A DNA stretch of 43,855 nucleotides from a gamma proteobacterium HTCC2207 (GCA_905182245.1 CAJJAS010000097.1:1-43855), one strand, 5' to 3'. Positions 29,388 to 40,249 are shown, counted from the first letter of the stretch. Translations and numbers: made by a program. The notes: generated from the letters alone by a model not told the origin.

Positions 29388-30449
29388 CTAGTTAAATAGA
29401 TCTAACTGCACAGCACGACCCTCATCTCGGGTATCCACAAAACGAACGCCCATACCCAATAAACGAACGGAACGTCCTCCTCGCTCCCAAGCTTGCAGGC
29501 ATAACTCCTCAAAACTTTCTATTGGCAAACCCTTCACCACCTGCCGCTCTACCGTAGTACTCGTAAAATCACTGAACTTCATTTTAATTAATTGCTTGGT
29601 GACGAGATAATCGCTATCGACACGCCGCAGTCGACTGCGTAATTCCAGCAGAAGATCTGGTATTTTTTTCAGGCAGGCTGCCTGGTCGGCCAAATCATCA
29701 GAATAGGTGCGTTCAACACTTAGTGACTTGCGGCGGCTATTGGCGTTGACCTCACGAATGTCGCGGCCAAAACTTAGGTCATGGAGACGCTTACCAAATA
29801 CACCAAACTTATCCACCAACTGGAGCACTGGCCACTGCTGCAAATCACCGCAGGTTTCAATACCCAGACGCCGCAGTTTTTCATTGGTGACCTTACCCAC
29901 ACCAGAAATACGCTTGACCTTAAGGGTCTCAACAAAGGCATCAATTTCAGGTGGCGTAATTACATACTGGCCATCGGGCTTATTGAGGTCACTGGCCACT
30001 TTGGCAAGAAATTTATTGGGCGCAATTCCCGCCGAGGCAGTCACCCCGATTTCCCGCGCTATCACCTCACGAATCTCTTGGGCAATAAGGGTGGCACTGC
30101 CCTGACATTCCGTGCAATCAGTAACATCCAGATAGGCTTCATCAAGGGACAGTGGTTCGACTTTATCGGTGTATCTATAGAAAATTTGACGGATCTGTTG
30201 AGCGGCTTCGCGGTATTTGGCCATGGTGCCCGGCACAACGACCAGGTCGGGGCAGAGTTTTAGCGCCTGCCCTGTAGGCATAGCAGATCTCACCCCATAT
30301 TCTCTAGCTTTGTAATTACAGGTAGCTACCACACCGCGTCGATCTGACTTCCCCCCTATGGCTATAGGTAAATCTCGCAGAGACGGGTCATCGCGCATTT
30401 CAACTGCGGCATAAAAACAATCACAGTCACAGTGGATTATTTTTCTCAA
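29388..30449 (-). CDS. dinB: DNA polymerase IV
   Basis: IIHCDCDCFYAAVEMRDDPSLRDLPIAIGG, YSLDEAYLDVT-type motif PLSLDEAYLDVTD, GIAPNKFLAKVASDLNKPDGQ. Confidence 0.96.
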   Translation of the reverse strand: MRKIIHCDCDCFYAAVEMRDDPSLRDLPIAIGGKSDRRGVVATCNYKAREYGVRSAMPTGQALKLCPDLVVVPGTMAKYREAAQQIRQIFYRYTDKVEPLSLDEAYLDVTDCTECQGSATLIAQEIREVIAREIGVTASAGIAPNKFLAKVASDLNKPDGQYVITPPEIDAFVETLKVKRISGVGKVTNEKLRRLGIETCGDLQQWPVLQLVDKFGVFGKRLHDLSFGRDIREVNANSRRKSLSVERTYSDDLADQAACLKKIPDLLLELRSRLRRVDSDYLVTKQLIKMKFSDFTSTTVERQVVKGLPIESFEELCLQAWERGGRSVRLLGMGVRFVDTRDEGRAVQLDLFN

Positions 30450-30547
30450 TCAGACACCAATTCCTGCTAGATCTTACTATTAGGGAAACTTGAATGAGCC
30501 CTATAATACAGTATTAAAGGGTTAATAACTGTTTTTATAACCAGTAG

Positions 30548-30877
30548 TTAGTCAGCGAGGTTATTATTGATTAAGAAGCCCGCCAAACAGGCAAGTCCAA
30601 GCCAAAGAGCAACCCCTGGCGGCGCCACTAATAATAGAAGGCCTATCGCCAATACAATCAACGCTGAAACGAGAGGCAATCTTATTTTTTGGTTATTAGA
30701 CGGCTGTCTGTCATAGGGCATAATCAACTGCACTGTGGGTGCCAGAGTAACAATTAGCAGGCACAACCATTGCAGTTTTCCTGTACTACTATAACCCAAC
30801 GAATAGGCACTAAATAGCAGTACCAGGCCATTTAACAGCTGATGGGCAGCAGGATAAATAACCTTTAATACAGGCAT
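30548..30877 (-). CDS. Small membrane protein (109 aa), unknown
   Basis: Four hydrophobic segments; directly downstream of the RND pump gene. Confidence 0.55.
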   Translation of the reverse strand: MPVLKVIYPAAHQLLNGLVLLFSAYSLGYSSTGKLQWLCLLIVTLAPTVQLIMPYDRQPSNNQKIRLPLVSALIVLAIGLLLLVAPPGVALWLGLACLAGFLINNNLAD

Positions 30878-30888
30878 CTTTTTTGACC

Positions 30889-33800
30889 TTAATCCTCAAA
30901 CCGGTGTTCTGCGACGCGGAACCCAAAACGTTTAGAGATAATCTCTGGCAACAGCAGCATTGCTGGGGTCAGTAATAGGGTTAACACAGTCGAGACTACC
31001 AGACCATTTACAATGGCACTGGCCAGAGGCTGCCACCAGGACGCGACCATACCGCCGACAGTGTAACTACGATTAACCAGATCAATACTCAAACCATTGG
31101 CCAGGGGTAACAGGCCTACAATGGTGGTCACACTGGTCAACATCACCGGCCTAAAGCGAGACTTGGCCGCGCTGTATACTGCATCGGCGGCAGATAATGC
31201 AGGGTTATGGAGGCGTACATAGTTGTAGGTATCAATCAATACGATATTGTTATTAACCACGATACCCGCCAGCGCAACGATGCCCACACCCGTCAGAATG
31301 GTACTAAAGGTGGCCTGTGCTATTAAGAGTCCCAGCAGTACTCCGGCAGTCGACATCACCACAGAGAATAAAATAAGACCGGCCTGATAAAAGCTATTGA
31401 ACTGCATCACCAGCATAATTAGCATGACCGACATGGCCAGAGAAAATGCCGTAGACAAGAAAGCGGCTGCTTTAGCCTGCTCCTCATTCGCACCGCGGAA
31501 GCTAATATTCAACGAGGCATCAAAATCTTGCTGTTCCAGCCATTCAGCAATCTGGCGAGTTTGGTTGTCTGGGAGATAGCCACCTTCCGAGTTGGCTAAA
31601 ATAAACACAGTTTCAACCATATCAAAGCGCTGAATAGCATCGACCCGTGGCTTCGCCACCCGTTCACTAAAGCTACCAATGGGCACTGCACCATTGGGCG
31701 TATTGACCCTTAGACTATCAATCGAGGTCAGCTGTCGATCCTGCTCTGGATAACGCAGCCTGATTTCAATTTCGTCGTCGGCATTATCGGGACGGAACTC
31801 ACCGATCATTACACCACCAGTCACCATCTGAACCATATTGCCAACATCGGCAACATTGACACCCAGCATTGCCGCACGCTCACGATCTACTTCGATTTCC
31901 CACTGAATACCGGCCAGTGGCAATGTATCCTGCAAATCTCTAACACCTTCTACATTATCGCCAACCCACTGCCGAATCTCGGCAGTGGCTCTGTACATAG
32001 CTTGTCGATCCGATGAAGATATTTGAATTTGAATATCCTTGCCTGTGGGTGGCCCAGTCTCCATCTCCATAGCACTGACATAGACACCCGGCAGAACTTT
32101 TGTAAGCTGACGAATCTCTTCGAATATCTCTGCGCTACCGCGGGTACGGTCTTGTCTAGGGTAAAGCTCTACAAGGAATGAACTGATCTCATCACGACTC
32201 ACATCAGAACCATAAATGACCATGCTGCCGCCCTTAGAATAGCCATACAGCTGATTTACGCCATCAACACTGGCCACCACATCCTGTACCTTAAAGGTAA
32301 TATCCCGTTGCTCATCAATTGACAGATTTCCCTGAGCACGCACACCCACCATGCCGTACTGGCTTTCAATCGGGGTAAAAAACTCCTGTCCGGCATTAAA
32401 CTTACCGTACAGATTAAAGATGCCCACAAGTAGAACCATGGCAGTGATTGCCGTTATCACAGGAGACTTGATCACTGGCCGTAAAACCTTCAAATACGCA
32501 TTCTGGAGCGGTTCGAATAATGTGGCCGCAGATTCCTCTGACTGGTGATCTTCAGGCTGTTTCTTTTGTTTGCCGCGGCGACGGCCTAAAACAATGCCCA
32601 AAGTGGGTGCAAAAATAAGCGCATAGGTTAACGACCAGGCCAGTACCGCAAATACGGTAATGGGCAAATAGGACATAAAGTCCCCCGACACTCCGGGCCA
32701 AAACAGCAATGGTAAAAAGGCGGCCAATGTTGTGCCCGTTGAGGCAATAACAGGGATAGCCATGCGCCGTACCGCCACAATATAGGCCTCTCGAGTGGCA
32801 AGGCCGGCAGCTGCTTGAGTATTGGCAAACTCGACCACCACAATGGCGCCATCGATCAGCATACCTAGGGACAGTAACAGGCCGAACATAACCATAAAGT
32901 TGAAACTGTAGCCCATCACATTAATAATAATTAGCGCGCCCAACAGACAAAAGGGAATACCAAAGCCAACCAGCAAGCCCGATTTCACCCCCAGGGTTGC
33001 CACCACTAGGATCAGAACCAGGCACATCGCGGTAATAATATTACCCTGCAGCTCGTTCACCATCTGATTAGTCATTACCGACGCATCAAAGACATAGCCA
33101 ATGGTCATATCAGCACTAAAGTCAGCTCTGTATTGTTCGACAGTTGCTCGAGTGGCATCAACGGTGCTAATTAGGTTGGCATTGAGTCGCTTGCGAACTT
33201 CAATGGCAATAGCTTTCTTACCATTGATAAAACTATAGCCCGTGGCGTCTTTAAAGGTTCTTCTAACCGAAGCAACGTCACCGAGCGTAATAGATCCCTC
33301 AGCATTGGTGCGTACCGGCAGCGCACGAATATCAGCGGCGGTTTCGAGTAATGCGGGAATCTTAATACCGAAGCGACCCTGAGCCGCATCCATCTCACCG
33401 GCGGGAATCAATAAATTATTGACCTTTACGGCGCGAATTAACTCGTCTATCCGCAAACCATACTGCTCGAGCCGAGCCGGATCGACCACAACATCGACAA
33501 CCTCTTCTCGATGCCCAGATATATCTGCCTTGAGTACATCCGGCAACATTTCCAATTCACGCTGAAAGAATTTAGCAGCGGTAAAAAGCTCACGCTCAGA
33601 GACATTGTCGCCGGAGAACGTAATAACAATAGTGGGCTCTGGGCTCGGACTCAGCTCATTAACGATGGGTTCTTTGGTCTCTGAAGGAAACTCCGCTTTG
33701 GCACGATTAACCGCCTCCCGGACCTCGGCGACTATCTCTTTAATATTGTCAGCGACTTCAAATTCCGCTGTCACCACAACCATGCTCTCTTGGGCGGTAG

Positions 33801-34044
33801 ACTTTATCTCTTCTAATCCATCGAGGGTTTTTAGCTCTTTTTCTATTGGCCGCACCAGCAGTCTCGCGCCATCCTCTGGAGAGATACCGTCGTGACGAAC
33901 CATCACCATTACCACGGGCAGGGTGACATTAGGATTAAGCTCTACCGGCATAGACAGCCGAGAGCCCGCACCAGCGACAAGTATCAACAACATTATTGAT
34001 AAGGTCGCTCGGGAATGGTCAATAACGAGATTTAAAAATTTCAT
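30889..34044 (-). CDS. RND family efflux permease (AcrB/HAE-like), 1051 aa
   Basis: MKFLNLVIDHSRATLSIMLLILVAGAGSRLSMPVELNPNVTLPVV, GMLIDGAIVVVEFAN, FRPVMLTSVTTIVGLLPLA. Confidence 0.95.
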   Translation of the reverse strand: MKFLNLVIDHSRATLSIMLLILVAGAGSRLSMPVELNPNVTLPVVMVMVRHDGISPEDGARLLVRPIEKELKTLDGLEEIKSTAQESMVVVTAEFEVADNIKEIVAEVREAVNRAKAEFPSETKEPIVNELSPSPEPTIVITFSGDNVSERELFTAAKFFQRELEMLPDVLKADISGHREEVVDVVVDPARLEQYGLRIDELIRAVKVNNLLIPAGEMDAAQGRFGIKIPALLETAADIRALPVRTNAEGSITLGDVASVRRTFKDATGYSFINGKKAIAIEVRKRLNANLISTVDATRATVEQYRADFSADMTIGYVFDASVMTNQMVNELQGNIITAMCLVLILVVATLGVKSGLLVGFGIPFCLLGALIIINVMGYSFNFMVMFGLLLSLGMLIDGAIVVVEFANTQAAAGLATREAYIVAVRRMAIPVIASTGTTLAAFLPLLFWPGVSGDFMSYLPITVFAVLAWSLTYALIFAPTLGIVLGRRRGKQKKQPEDHQSEESAATLFEPLQNAYLKVLRPVIKSPVITAITAMVLLVGIFNLYGKFNAGQEFFTPIESQYGMVGVRAQGNLSIDEQRDITFKVQDVVASVDGVNQLYGYSKGGSMVIYGSDVSRDEISSFLVELYPRQDRTRGSAEIFEEIRQLTKVLPGVYVSAMEMETGPPTGKDIQIQISSSDRQAMYRATAEIRQWVGDNVEGVRDLQDTLPLAGIQWEIEVDRERAAMLGVNVADVGNMVQMVTGGVMIGEFRPDNADDEIEIRLRYPEQDRQLTSIDSLRVNTPNGAVPIGSFSERVAKPRVDAIQRFDMVETVFILANSEGGYLPDNQTRQIAEWLEQQDFDASLNISFRGANEEQAKAAAFLSTAFSLAMSVMLIMLVMQFNSFYQAGLILFSVVMSTAGVLLGLLIAQATFSTILTGVGIVALAGIVVNNNIVLIDTYNYVRLHNPALSAADAVYSAAKSRFRPVMLTSVTTIVGLLPLANGLSIDLVNRSYTVGGMVASWWQPLASAIVNGLVVSTVLTLLLTPAMLLLPEIISKRFGFRVAEHRFED

Positions 34045-34065
34045 AGGGACGCCAGACTCAGGTTT

Positions 34066-35130
34066 TTACTTTATGCTGCTAACTGGAAAAGAGGGCTCAA
34101 CACGCTCACCATCAATGATGTAATTTTGGCCTACGGTGACCAACACGACCTCTTCTGGCAGGCCTGTCACCCAGACTCCACCTTCCGCTTCTCCAATTGC
34201 AGTAACCACTACAGACGCGACGATCTGATCGGGGCCCAGTACTCTAACGATAGTATTCCCCAAGTCACCCAAAAGAATACTGCTGGCGGGAATCAACTGA
34301 GCCGACACAGGTGCAATCTGAATATCCAGCTGAGCCGAGGCACCTGCTCTTATAGACTGATCAACATTGCTCATTAATGCTTCTAACCTGAATCCCTTGG
34401 TCATGGCATTTGCCTGATGAGCCAGATAGGACACCTTAGCGCCAGAGTAGGTTTCACCGGCAACAACAACCACCGCTTGATCACCCAGTACCAGACGACT
34501 AATTTCTGACTCTGTCACCAGGGCCTCGATCTTTAAGGGGTTGAGCTCAACCACAGTGGCGCAGAGCTGACCGGGCATTATAAAGTCACCCATTTCAACA
34601 GGGCGAGATTCAACAATACCGGCGAATGGCGCCTTTATTTGGAGGTTCTCAACATCGAGTTGTGCACGTTTTAGCTGAGTTCTTGCGGTCGCCAACACAG
34701 CCTTTGCCTTGGAAATAGCTAGTTCAGACTGGTAGCCCACACTCTTTAGCTTTATGGCACCCCGATAAGCAATATTCGCATTATCCAAAGATGCCTGAGC
34801 CTGCGCCAAGCGAAGATGGCGATCTTCGGCATCAATTTGGCAGATACCCTGGCCTTTTTCGACAGAACTACCCTCTTGAACTAGGACAGCAGATATTTTA
34901 CCTGACACCTGAGCCAGCACATTCACCGCTCTGTTGGGTTCTGTTTTAGCGCGCAATGAGAGCGTGCGGCTAAAGAGCTGCTGATTAAAGCTGGCAACCT
35001 GAACTTTGGTGTAGCTCTTAGCTACTTCGGTGACTGGTTCCGCCGAATCTACTGTCTTAAAAATACCACTCGCAAACCAAATGATAATAGCTAAAGCAAA
35101 GAATAGGGCGAAACGAACATTGTTATTCAA
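34066..35130 (-). CDS. RND periplasmic adaptor (HlyD/MFP family)
   Basis: GKISAVLVQEGSSVEKGQGICQIDAEDRHLRLAQAQASL and IKAPFAGIVESRPVEMGDFIMPGQ. Confidence 0.92.
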   Translation of the reverse strand: MNNNVRFALFFALAIIIWFASGIFKTVDSAEPVTEVAKSYTKVQVASFNQQLFSRTLSLRAKTEPNRAVNVLAQVSGKISAVLVQEGSSVEKGQGICQIDAEDRHLRLAQAQASLDNANIAYRGAIKLKSVGYQSELAISKAKAVLATARTQLKRAQLDVENLQIKAPFAGIVESRPVEMGDFIMPGQLCATVVELNPLKIEALVTESEISRLVLGDQAVVVVAGETYSGAKVSYLAHQANAMTKGFRLEALMSNVDQSIRAGASAQLDIQIAPVSAQLIPASSILLGDLGNTIVRVLGPDQIVASVVVTAIGEAEGGVWVTGLPEEVVLVTVGQNYIIDGERVEPSFPVSSIK

Positions 35131-35560
35131 GGGGGCTTACCTTATATGGGTTAAACGATGGAGCCATTCCATGGTCCGATTTTTTATTGTCTGATTATAC
35201 GGCCAAAGCTAAGCCGGTAGTTTACTTGTTTTTCGGATTATCAAGTTAGTAAAGCAAACAGCTAATGAGACTCGCTAGTACTGAAAAAAGATACCAGGTA
35301 GCCATTTTTACGGCTCATGCATACTTATACCAGTGCCCTATTAGCTATCATTCTAGTCAAGAAATTGTGATCAATCCGGCAAAACATACCCCTAAAACGG
35401 GACCGAGTTTGCATTTTGTACAAGGCAGCTTGCACCCTACCTAAGCTTGACTTCAATATGCCTCGTGAATTTAGGGAAAGGATCAATGTCAGCCGTCAAT
35501 CTAGCGAGTAGTCGACAGGAAGGCTGAAGAATATTGAGTCATACGGAAAGGATAACTCCC

Positions 35561-36719
35561 ATGTTATACAACAGGATAGAAGGACTTTTGACCGGTTTCA
35601 CCCACAGACCAGCAGTTACGCTATTTTTCTCACTGAGCTTTGCGCTGTTTTGCTCAAATGCCTACAGTGAACTAAGCCTCAACGGCAGTGCTATCTACAA
35701 GGATCTTGGCAAACAACAGTTTGTCGCCGGATTATTTGTCGACACCATCCAAGACAGTGCCAGCACCATACAGCTCGAAGACAGCCCCAAACGTATGGAA
35801 GTGCGCATGCTGAATAACTACTCCAAGCGCCGCTGGCTCAATCTGTGGATGCAGAGTATCTCTATAAATAACGACCGGGAAAGCTTTAGCGGCTCTGCTC
35901 AGGAAGTTATCGATATTATGCAGGCACCGAAATCAGCCCCACATAAGGGGGATATTATTGAATATATCTACCACCCTGAACAGGGCACATCAATGCGTTT
36001 TAATGGCACTGAGCTAGTCTCAAACTACCCGAAAAATGTCTTCAATATATTACTGAGAACCTGGATCGGGCCCATACCACCCTCAACAACATTTAAAGAC
36101 CAGCTTTTGGGTCTTGAAACTACCGACGAGGCCGTCGAGGCCGAAGAATTGTTGAGTAGTGTTACACCTACCAGCAGTCGAGTGGCACTAGCAGCCTCAT
36201 GGATAGCAGAGCCAATTATAGAGGCTATTGCGCCTAAGGCTGTGCCTGAAGCCAAAATTGCAGCCAAAGCTGCCGAGGTTCCAATACCAAAAGTGGTTGC
36301 CGAAAACCTATCCGCTACGCCCACTGATGAAAACGTAGAACTGGCTAGCTCCTCTGAGCCTACGCCTGAAGAACTTGCCGCAAAAAGAGGCCGCCGAAGA
36401 AGAAATTGAATTCAATGTTGCTGAGGCACTGGCTCAACGTGATTACACCCCCCTGGTAGTGGCTCAGATTTATAAGTCTATTACCTATCCCAATCGAGCT
36501 GTACAGAAAAACCAGCAGGGTACTGTGCGTATAGGATTAGTGGTTGATCGCTCTGGAGAACTGCTCTCTGTTACTGCCACGCAAGAATCTGATTATCGAT
36601 TACTTAATCAGGCGGCATTAAAGGCTGTTAAAAAAGCGGCCCCGTTTCCCGACTTACCTGAAGGTATAAAAGCAGACAGTTTTGAACTTAACCTGCCGAT
36701 TACTTTCCGTTTGCAATAG
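35561..36719 (+). pseudogene. Chalcone-isomerase-like domain plus TonB C-terminal domain protein split by an apparent +1-nt frameshift (ORFs 35561..36409 and 36375..36719)
   Basis: N-terminal part has a signal peptide and chalcone-isomerase-like domain (LNGSAIYKDLGKQQFVAGLFVD...MEVRMLNN...SKRRWLNLWMQSI...GDIIEYIYHPEQGTSM). Downstream frame encodes a TonB C-terminal domain (YPNRAVQKNQQGTVRIGLVVDRSGELLSVTATQESDYRLLNQAALKAVKKAAPFPDLPEG). Deleting one A in GCAAAAAG fuses them as ...EELAAKEAAEEEIEFN... Confidence 0.75.
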
Positions 36720-36849
36720 CAGGTAGCCGAGCCACCTTAGGTAAAGGGTTAAAGGTGGCTAAAGTTACTGGCCTAGCTACTGGCCAAATTTTGGTCAACT
36801 AGCTATAATTCTCGGCTTCTCGCCAATGTAACCTAATGGAACTATTGAA

Positions 36850-37380
36850 ATGAGCTACAACGACATACCTGCTGGCAAAGATCTGCCCCATGACATCAAT
36901 GTAATTATTGAGATCCCTGCAAATCACGACCCCATCAAATATGAAGTAGATAAAGATAGCGATGCTATTTTTGTTGACCGATTTGTTGCTACTCCTATGT
37001 TCTACCCAGCTAACTACGGCTATGTTCCTCAGACACTGTCTGAAGACGGAGACCCGTTAGATGTATTGGTAGTTACACCTTACCCAGTAATGCCCGGCGC
37101 TGTTATTCGCAGCCGTGTAGTCGGTGTATTGAATATGAGTGACGAGTCTGGTGTGGACGCTAAGCTTTTAGCAGTACCCCATACTAAGCTGACTAAAATT
37201 TACGATGATATTCAAGAAGCATCTGACCTTCCTGAACTGCTACTTAAGCAGATTGTGCATTACTTCGAAAACTACAAAGCACTTGAGCCCGGCAAATGGG
37301 TGAAAGTTGATGGCTGGGATAATGCAGAAGCGGCACGCGCTGAAATTATCGCCTCCAGAGAACGTTATCTAGCAGAGTAA
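36850..37380 (+). CDS. ppa: Inorganic pyrophosphatase
   Basis: [61 protein letters not shown]. Confidence 0.98.
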   Translation: MSYNDIPAGKDLPHDINVIIEIPANHDPIKYEVDKDSDAIFVDRFVATPMFYPANYGYVPQTLSEDGDPLDVLVVTPYPVMPGAVIRSRVVGVLNMSDESGVDAKLLAVPHTKLTKIYDDIQEASDLPELLLKQIVHYFENYKALEPGKWVKVDGWDNAEAARAEIIASRERYLAE

Positions 37381-37418
37381 TAGCTCAGAGATTTTTGATT
37401 TGAGCTGTTTAATGCAAT

Positions 37419-37447
37419 AAAAAACCCGGCACATGCCGGGTTTTTTA
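37419..37447. terminator. Bidirectional rho-independent terminator between ppa and rpoS
   Basis: aaaAACCCGGCAcaTGCCGGGTTtttt: perfect 9-bp stem, A-run and T-run on the two sides. Confidence 0.9.
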
Positions 37448-37472
37448 TTACTTATGAATACTCCAACGTTAA

Positions 37473-38429
37473 TTAACCGTCATCGAAGTCTTCAAACAAC
37501 ACGTCACTATTTAAGCCATGTTTACGCAATACATCACGTAACCGTCGCAAGGCATCTACCTGGATCTGTCTTACACGCTCACGGGTAAGGCCAATCTCTC
37601 GACCCACCTGTTCCAAGGTTTCCTCCTGATGGTGCATCAGACCAAAGCGTCTGACTAGAACTTCTCGCTGCTTTTCAGGCAGCTGTTCCAACCATTCACC
37701 GAGCATACTCATTAGATTGTTTTCTTCTATCTCATCTTCCGGACTAAACCCGTTGTTATCGGCAATCGTTTCAACCAGGGTTTTTTCTTTATCGGCCACC
37801 GGAATATCAATTGACGAGATTCGTTCGCTAAGACTGAGAATTTTTAGAACATCGGCGACAGGCTTTCCCACTTCCTCTGCGATTTCTTCAGGCGTCGGTG
37901 CATGATCAAGCTGCTGAGCTAACTTGCGTGAAGCACGCAGGTACACATTGAGCTCTTTAACCACATGCACAGGTAATCTGATAGTTCGAGTTTGATTCAT
38001 CAACCCGCGCTCAATGGTTTGACGTATCCACCACGTCGCGTAAGTTGAAAAACGATAACCTAACTCTGGATCGAATTTCTCAACTGCTCGCATTAATCCG
38101 AGGTTGCCCTCTTCAATTAAATCTAACAGTTCAAGACCTCGATTGACATAACGCCGTGAGATTTTAACCACCAATCTCAGGTTACTTTCAATCATTCTAT
38201 GCCGCGACTTTTCACATCCTTTTTGTAGTTTGCGGGCATAAAAAACCTCTTCGTCGGCCGTTAATAACGGCGCGAAGCCAATTTCTTTTAAATAGAGACT
38301 TGTGGCATCAATAACCTGATGACTTATCTCCGCAGTGTCTTCCTGACTTCCAGCTGCTTGCGCTCGCTGATCTAATACTAACGCTTCATCCGTCACGTTT
38401 TGCATCCCCTTTGCACGATCTTCCTTCAT
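37473..38429 (-). CDS. rpoS: RNA polymerase sigma factor RpoS
   Basis: [72 protein letters not shown]; nlpD-rpoS context. Confidence 0.97.
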   Translation of the reverse strand: MKEDRAKGMQNVTDEALVLDQRAQAAGSQEDTAEISHQVIDATSLYLKEIGFAPLLTADEEVFYARKLQKGCEKSRHRMIESNLRLVVKISRRYVNRGLELLDLIEEGNLGLMRAVEKFDPELGYRFSTYATWWIRQTIERGLMNQTRTIRLPVHVVKELNVYLRASRKLAQQLDHAPTPEEIAEEVGKPVADVLKILSLSERISSIDIPVADKEKTLVETIADNNGFSPEDEIEENNLMSMLGEWLEQLPEKQREVLVRRFGLMHHQEETLEQVGREIGLTRERVRQIQVDALRRLRDVLRKHGLNSDVLFEDFDDG

Positions 38430-38532
38430 TTAGCAGCCAATCCTGGCGCTAACCCTTATTACTTAATTACTACTCCTTTACTACCTATTACCTAACCTTC
38501 AACTAACCTTTCTATTTATAGCAAAATCCGAA

Positions 38533-39297
38533 TTACTTTATATATAAAGACGGATTCACTGGGTACCCATCCTTTCTTATTTCAAAATACAACGTACCTT
38601 TAGACCCTAATTTCGCGATTATCTCCGTCTGTTTTACATTTTGTCCTTCTTTTACCAATATTTTTTCGTTATGGCCGTAGGCACTTAACAGTATTTCGCT
38701 GTGCTTAATGATAACCAGCTTACCATATCCGCGCAAACCGTCACCTGCATAGACCACAATTCCGGGGGCTGCGGGACGCACCATGGATCCACTCACCCCT
38801 TTAATACTAACGCCTTTGCGTAACTTAGCCGGACTAAACGTCTCGACGGTTTTCCCCTGAATTGGCCACTTCCACTGCCAGTTTTTACTGAAAATTTCGG
38901 GTTTAGGCTTCTTTTTAAAGGGTATTGGCGCTTTTACTGAAGGTTTTATAGCCCCTGAACTGACCACTGTAGACGGGATTTTAGTCGCTTTGACAACAGT
39001 ACTCGAAGAGCTAGAGGGCCGATCATTCAGGCTAATACCCGTTGTTTTTAACGTTAAGCGCTGCCCAGGACTCAGGGAATAGGGTGCGCTCAAACCATTA
39101 GCGTGGGCCAATAGTCTAAAGTTCAGATCATAGCGCCAGGCAATAGAATAAAGGGACTCCCCCACTGCCACCTGATGAGTGGTAATGCGTATGCTAGGGG
39201 GCTGCGCCCTGGTGCTTACAGGCGCTGCATAGTTGGAGCAGGCAGACAGCAGCATCAGGCACAGAATGCAGGACAATATCTTTTGCGTATTTAACAC
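38533..39297 (-). CDS. nlpD: LysM/M23 murein hydrolase activator NlpD (lipoprotein)
   Basis: Likely GTG start at 39297 giving VLNTQKILSCILCLMLLSACSN (lipobox LSAC); LysM HQVAVGESLYSIAWRYDLNFRLLAHANGL; C-terminal M23-like domain. Confidence 0.9.
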   Translation of the reverse strand: MLNTQKILSCILCLMLLSACSNYAAPVSTRAQPPSIRITTHQVAVGESLYSIAWRYDLNFRLLAHANGLSAPYSLSPGQRLTLKTTGISLNDRPSSSSSTVVKATKIPSTVVSSGAIKPSVKAPIPFKKKPKPEIFSKNWQWKWPIQGKTVETFSPAKLRKGVSIKGVSGSMVRPAAPGIVVYAGDGLRGYGKLVIIKHSEILLSAYGHNEKILVKEGQNVKQTEIIAKLGSKGTLYFEIRKDGYPVNPSLYIK

Positions 39298-39298
39298 A

Positions 39299-40249
39299 TC
39301 AAGCAGCCTGTGCTGTTTTTGCTGAATATTTTTGGCCAATATATTCAAGCCCTAACACCAGCACCAAACCCAATATAAATGCCATGACGCAGAGAACGGT
39401 TTGCGGATCCTGACCACCGATCTGGGAAAATTGCTGGGGCAGTAGATTCTCAGATGCCAGCACAATAGTCTTGCCTGAATGGCTGAGTACGGACTCTGTG
39501 ACCTGCTTCCAGGGCCAAATGATATTTAAGCTGCCCACTAAAAATCCGCACATAGTAGCGATAACCGCAGACTGGTAATGATCTAACAACCAGGACAGTA
39601 AGCGGCTGAAGGCCATAAGACCAATGACACCGCCGAGGGCGAATACAATCAGAATATCCAGCTGGAAATTAACAATCGCACCTATAAAGACTGGGTACAA
39701 ACCCAGCAGTACTAAAATAAATGATCCTGAGATACCGGGTAATATCATTGCACAGAGGGCAATAGATCCAGCCAAGAACATGGTGAGGTGGTCCCCCTGT
39801 AAAGTGACGGCAGGGGCAATGGATATTCCGTAGGCAATAACCACCCCCAATACAAACAGCCCCTTGTCAGTCATGCGTGCCGGTGGGTGCTGACGCATCA
39901 GGTAAATCACGGAGCCCACAATCAAGCCGGTAAAGAATGACCACAGAGGAAGTGGATGAGCTACTAGTAAATACTGCATTACCTTGGCCAGAGAAAACAG
40001 ACTGGTGAGTATGCCCGCTAAAAGGGTCACCAAGAATTTGCCGTTAATATGCGTCCAGGCCGCAGCAATGCCCTTGGAACGAAGGACTTTTAGCGCCTTT
40101 AAATTAATAGATTTGATGGTATCGATTAGCTCGACATAGATACCGCTGACAAAGGCGATAGTGCCGCCGGAGACCCCAGGCACTACATCGGCAGCACCCA
40201 TAGCGGCGCCTTTTAAAAACAGTAACAAATAATGACCTGGGTTACGCAT
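39299..40249 (-). CDS. DUF368 membrane protein (family includes the polyprenyl-phosphate translocase PopT)
   Basis: GAAMGAADVVPGVSGGTIAFVSGIYVELIDTIKS and CAMILPGISGSFILVLLGLYPVFIGAI are DUF368 hallmarks. Start at MRNPGHYLL (40249) likely. Confidence 0.92.
   Translation of the reverse strand: MRNPGHYLLLFLKGAAMGAADVVPGVSGGTIAFVSGIYVELIDTIKSINLKALKVLRSKGIAAAWTHINGKFLVTLLAGILTSLFSLAKVMQYLLVAHPLPLWSFFTGLIVGSVIYLMRQHPPARMTDKGLFVLGVVIAYGISIAPAVTLQGDHLTMFLAGSIALCAMILPGISGSFILVLLGLYPVFIGAIVNFQLDILIVFALGGVIGLMAFSRLLSWLLDHYQSAVIATMCGFLVGSLNIIWPWKQVTESVLSHSGKTIVLASENLLPQQFSQIGGQDPQTVLCVMAFILGLVLVLGLEYIGQKYSAKTAQAA

Noticed and set aside
29707-30263. Plus-strand ORFs 29707..30105 and 29781..30263
   Set aside because: Antisense to dinB.
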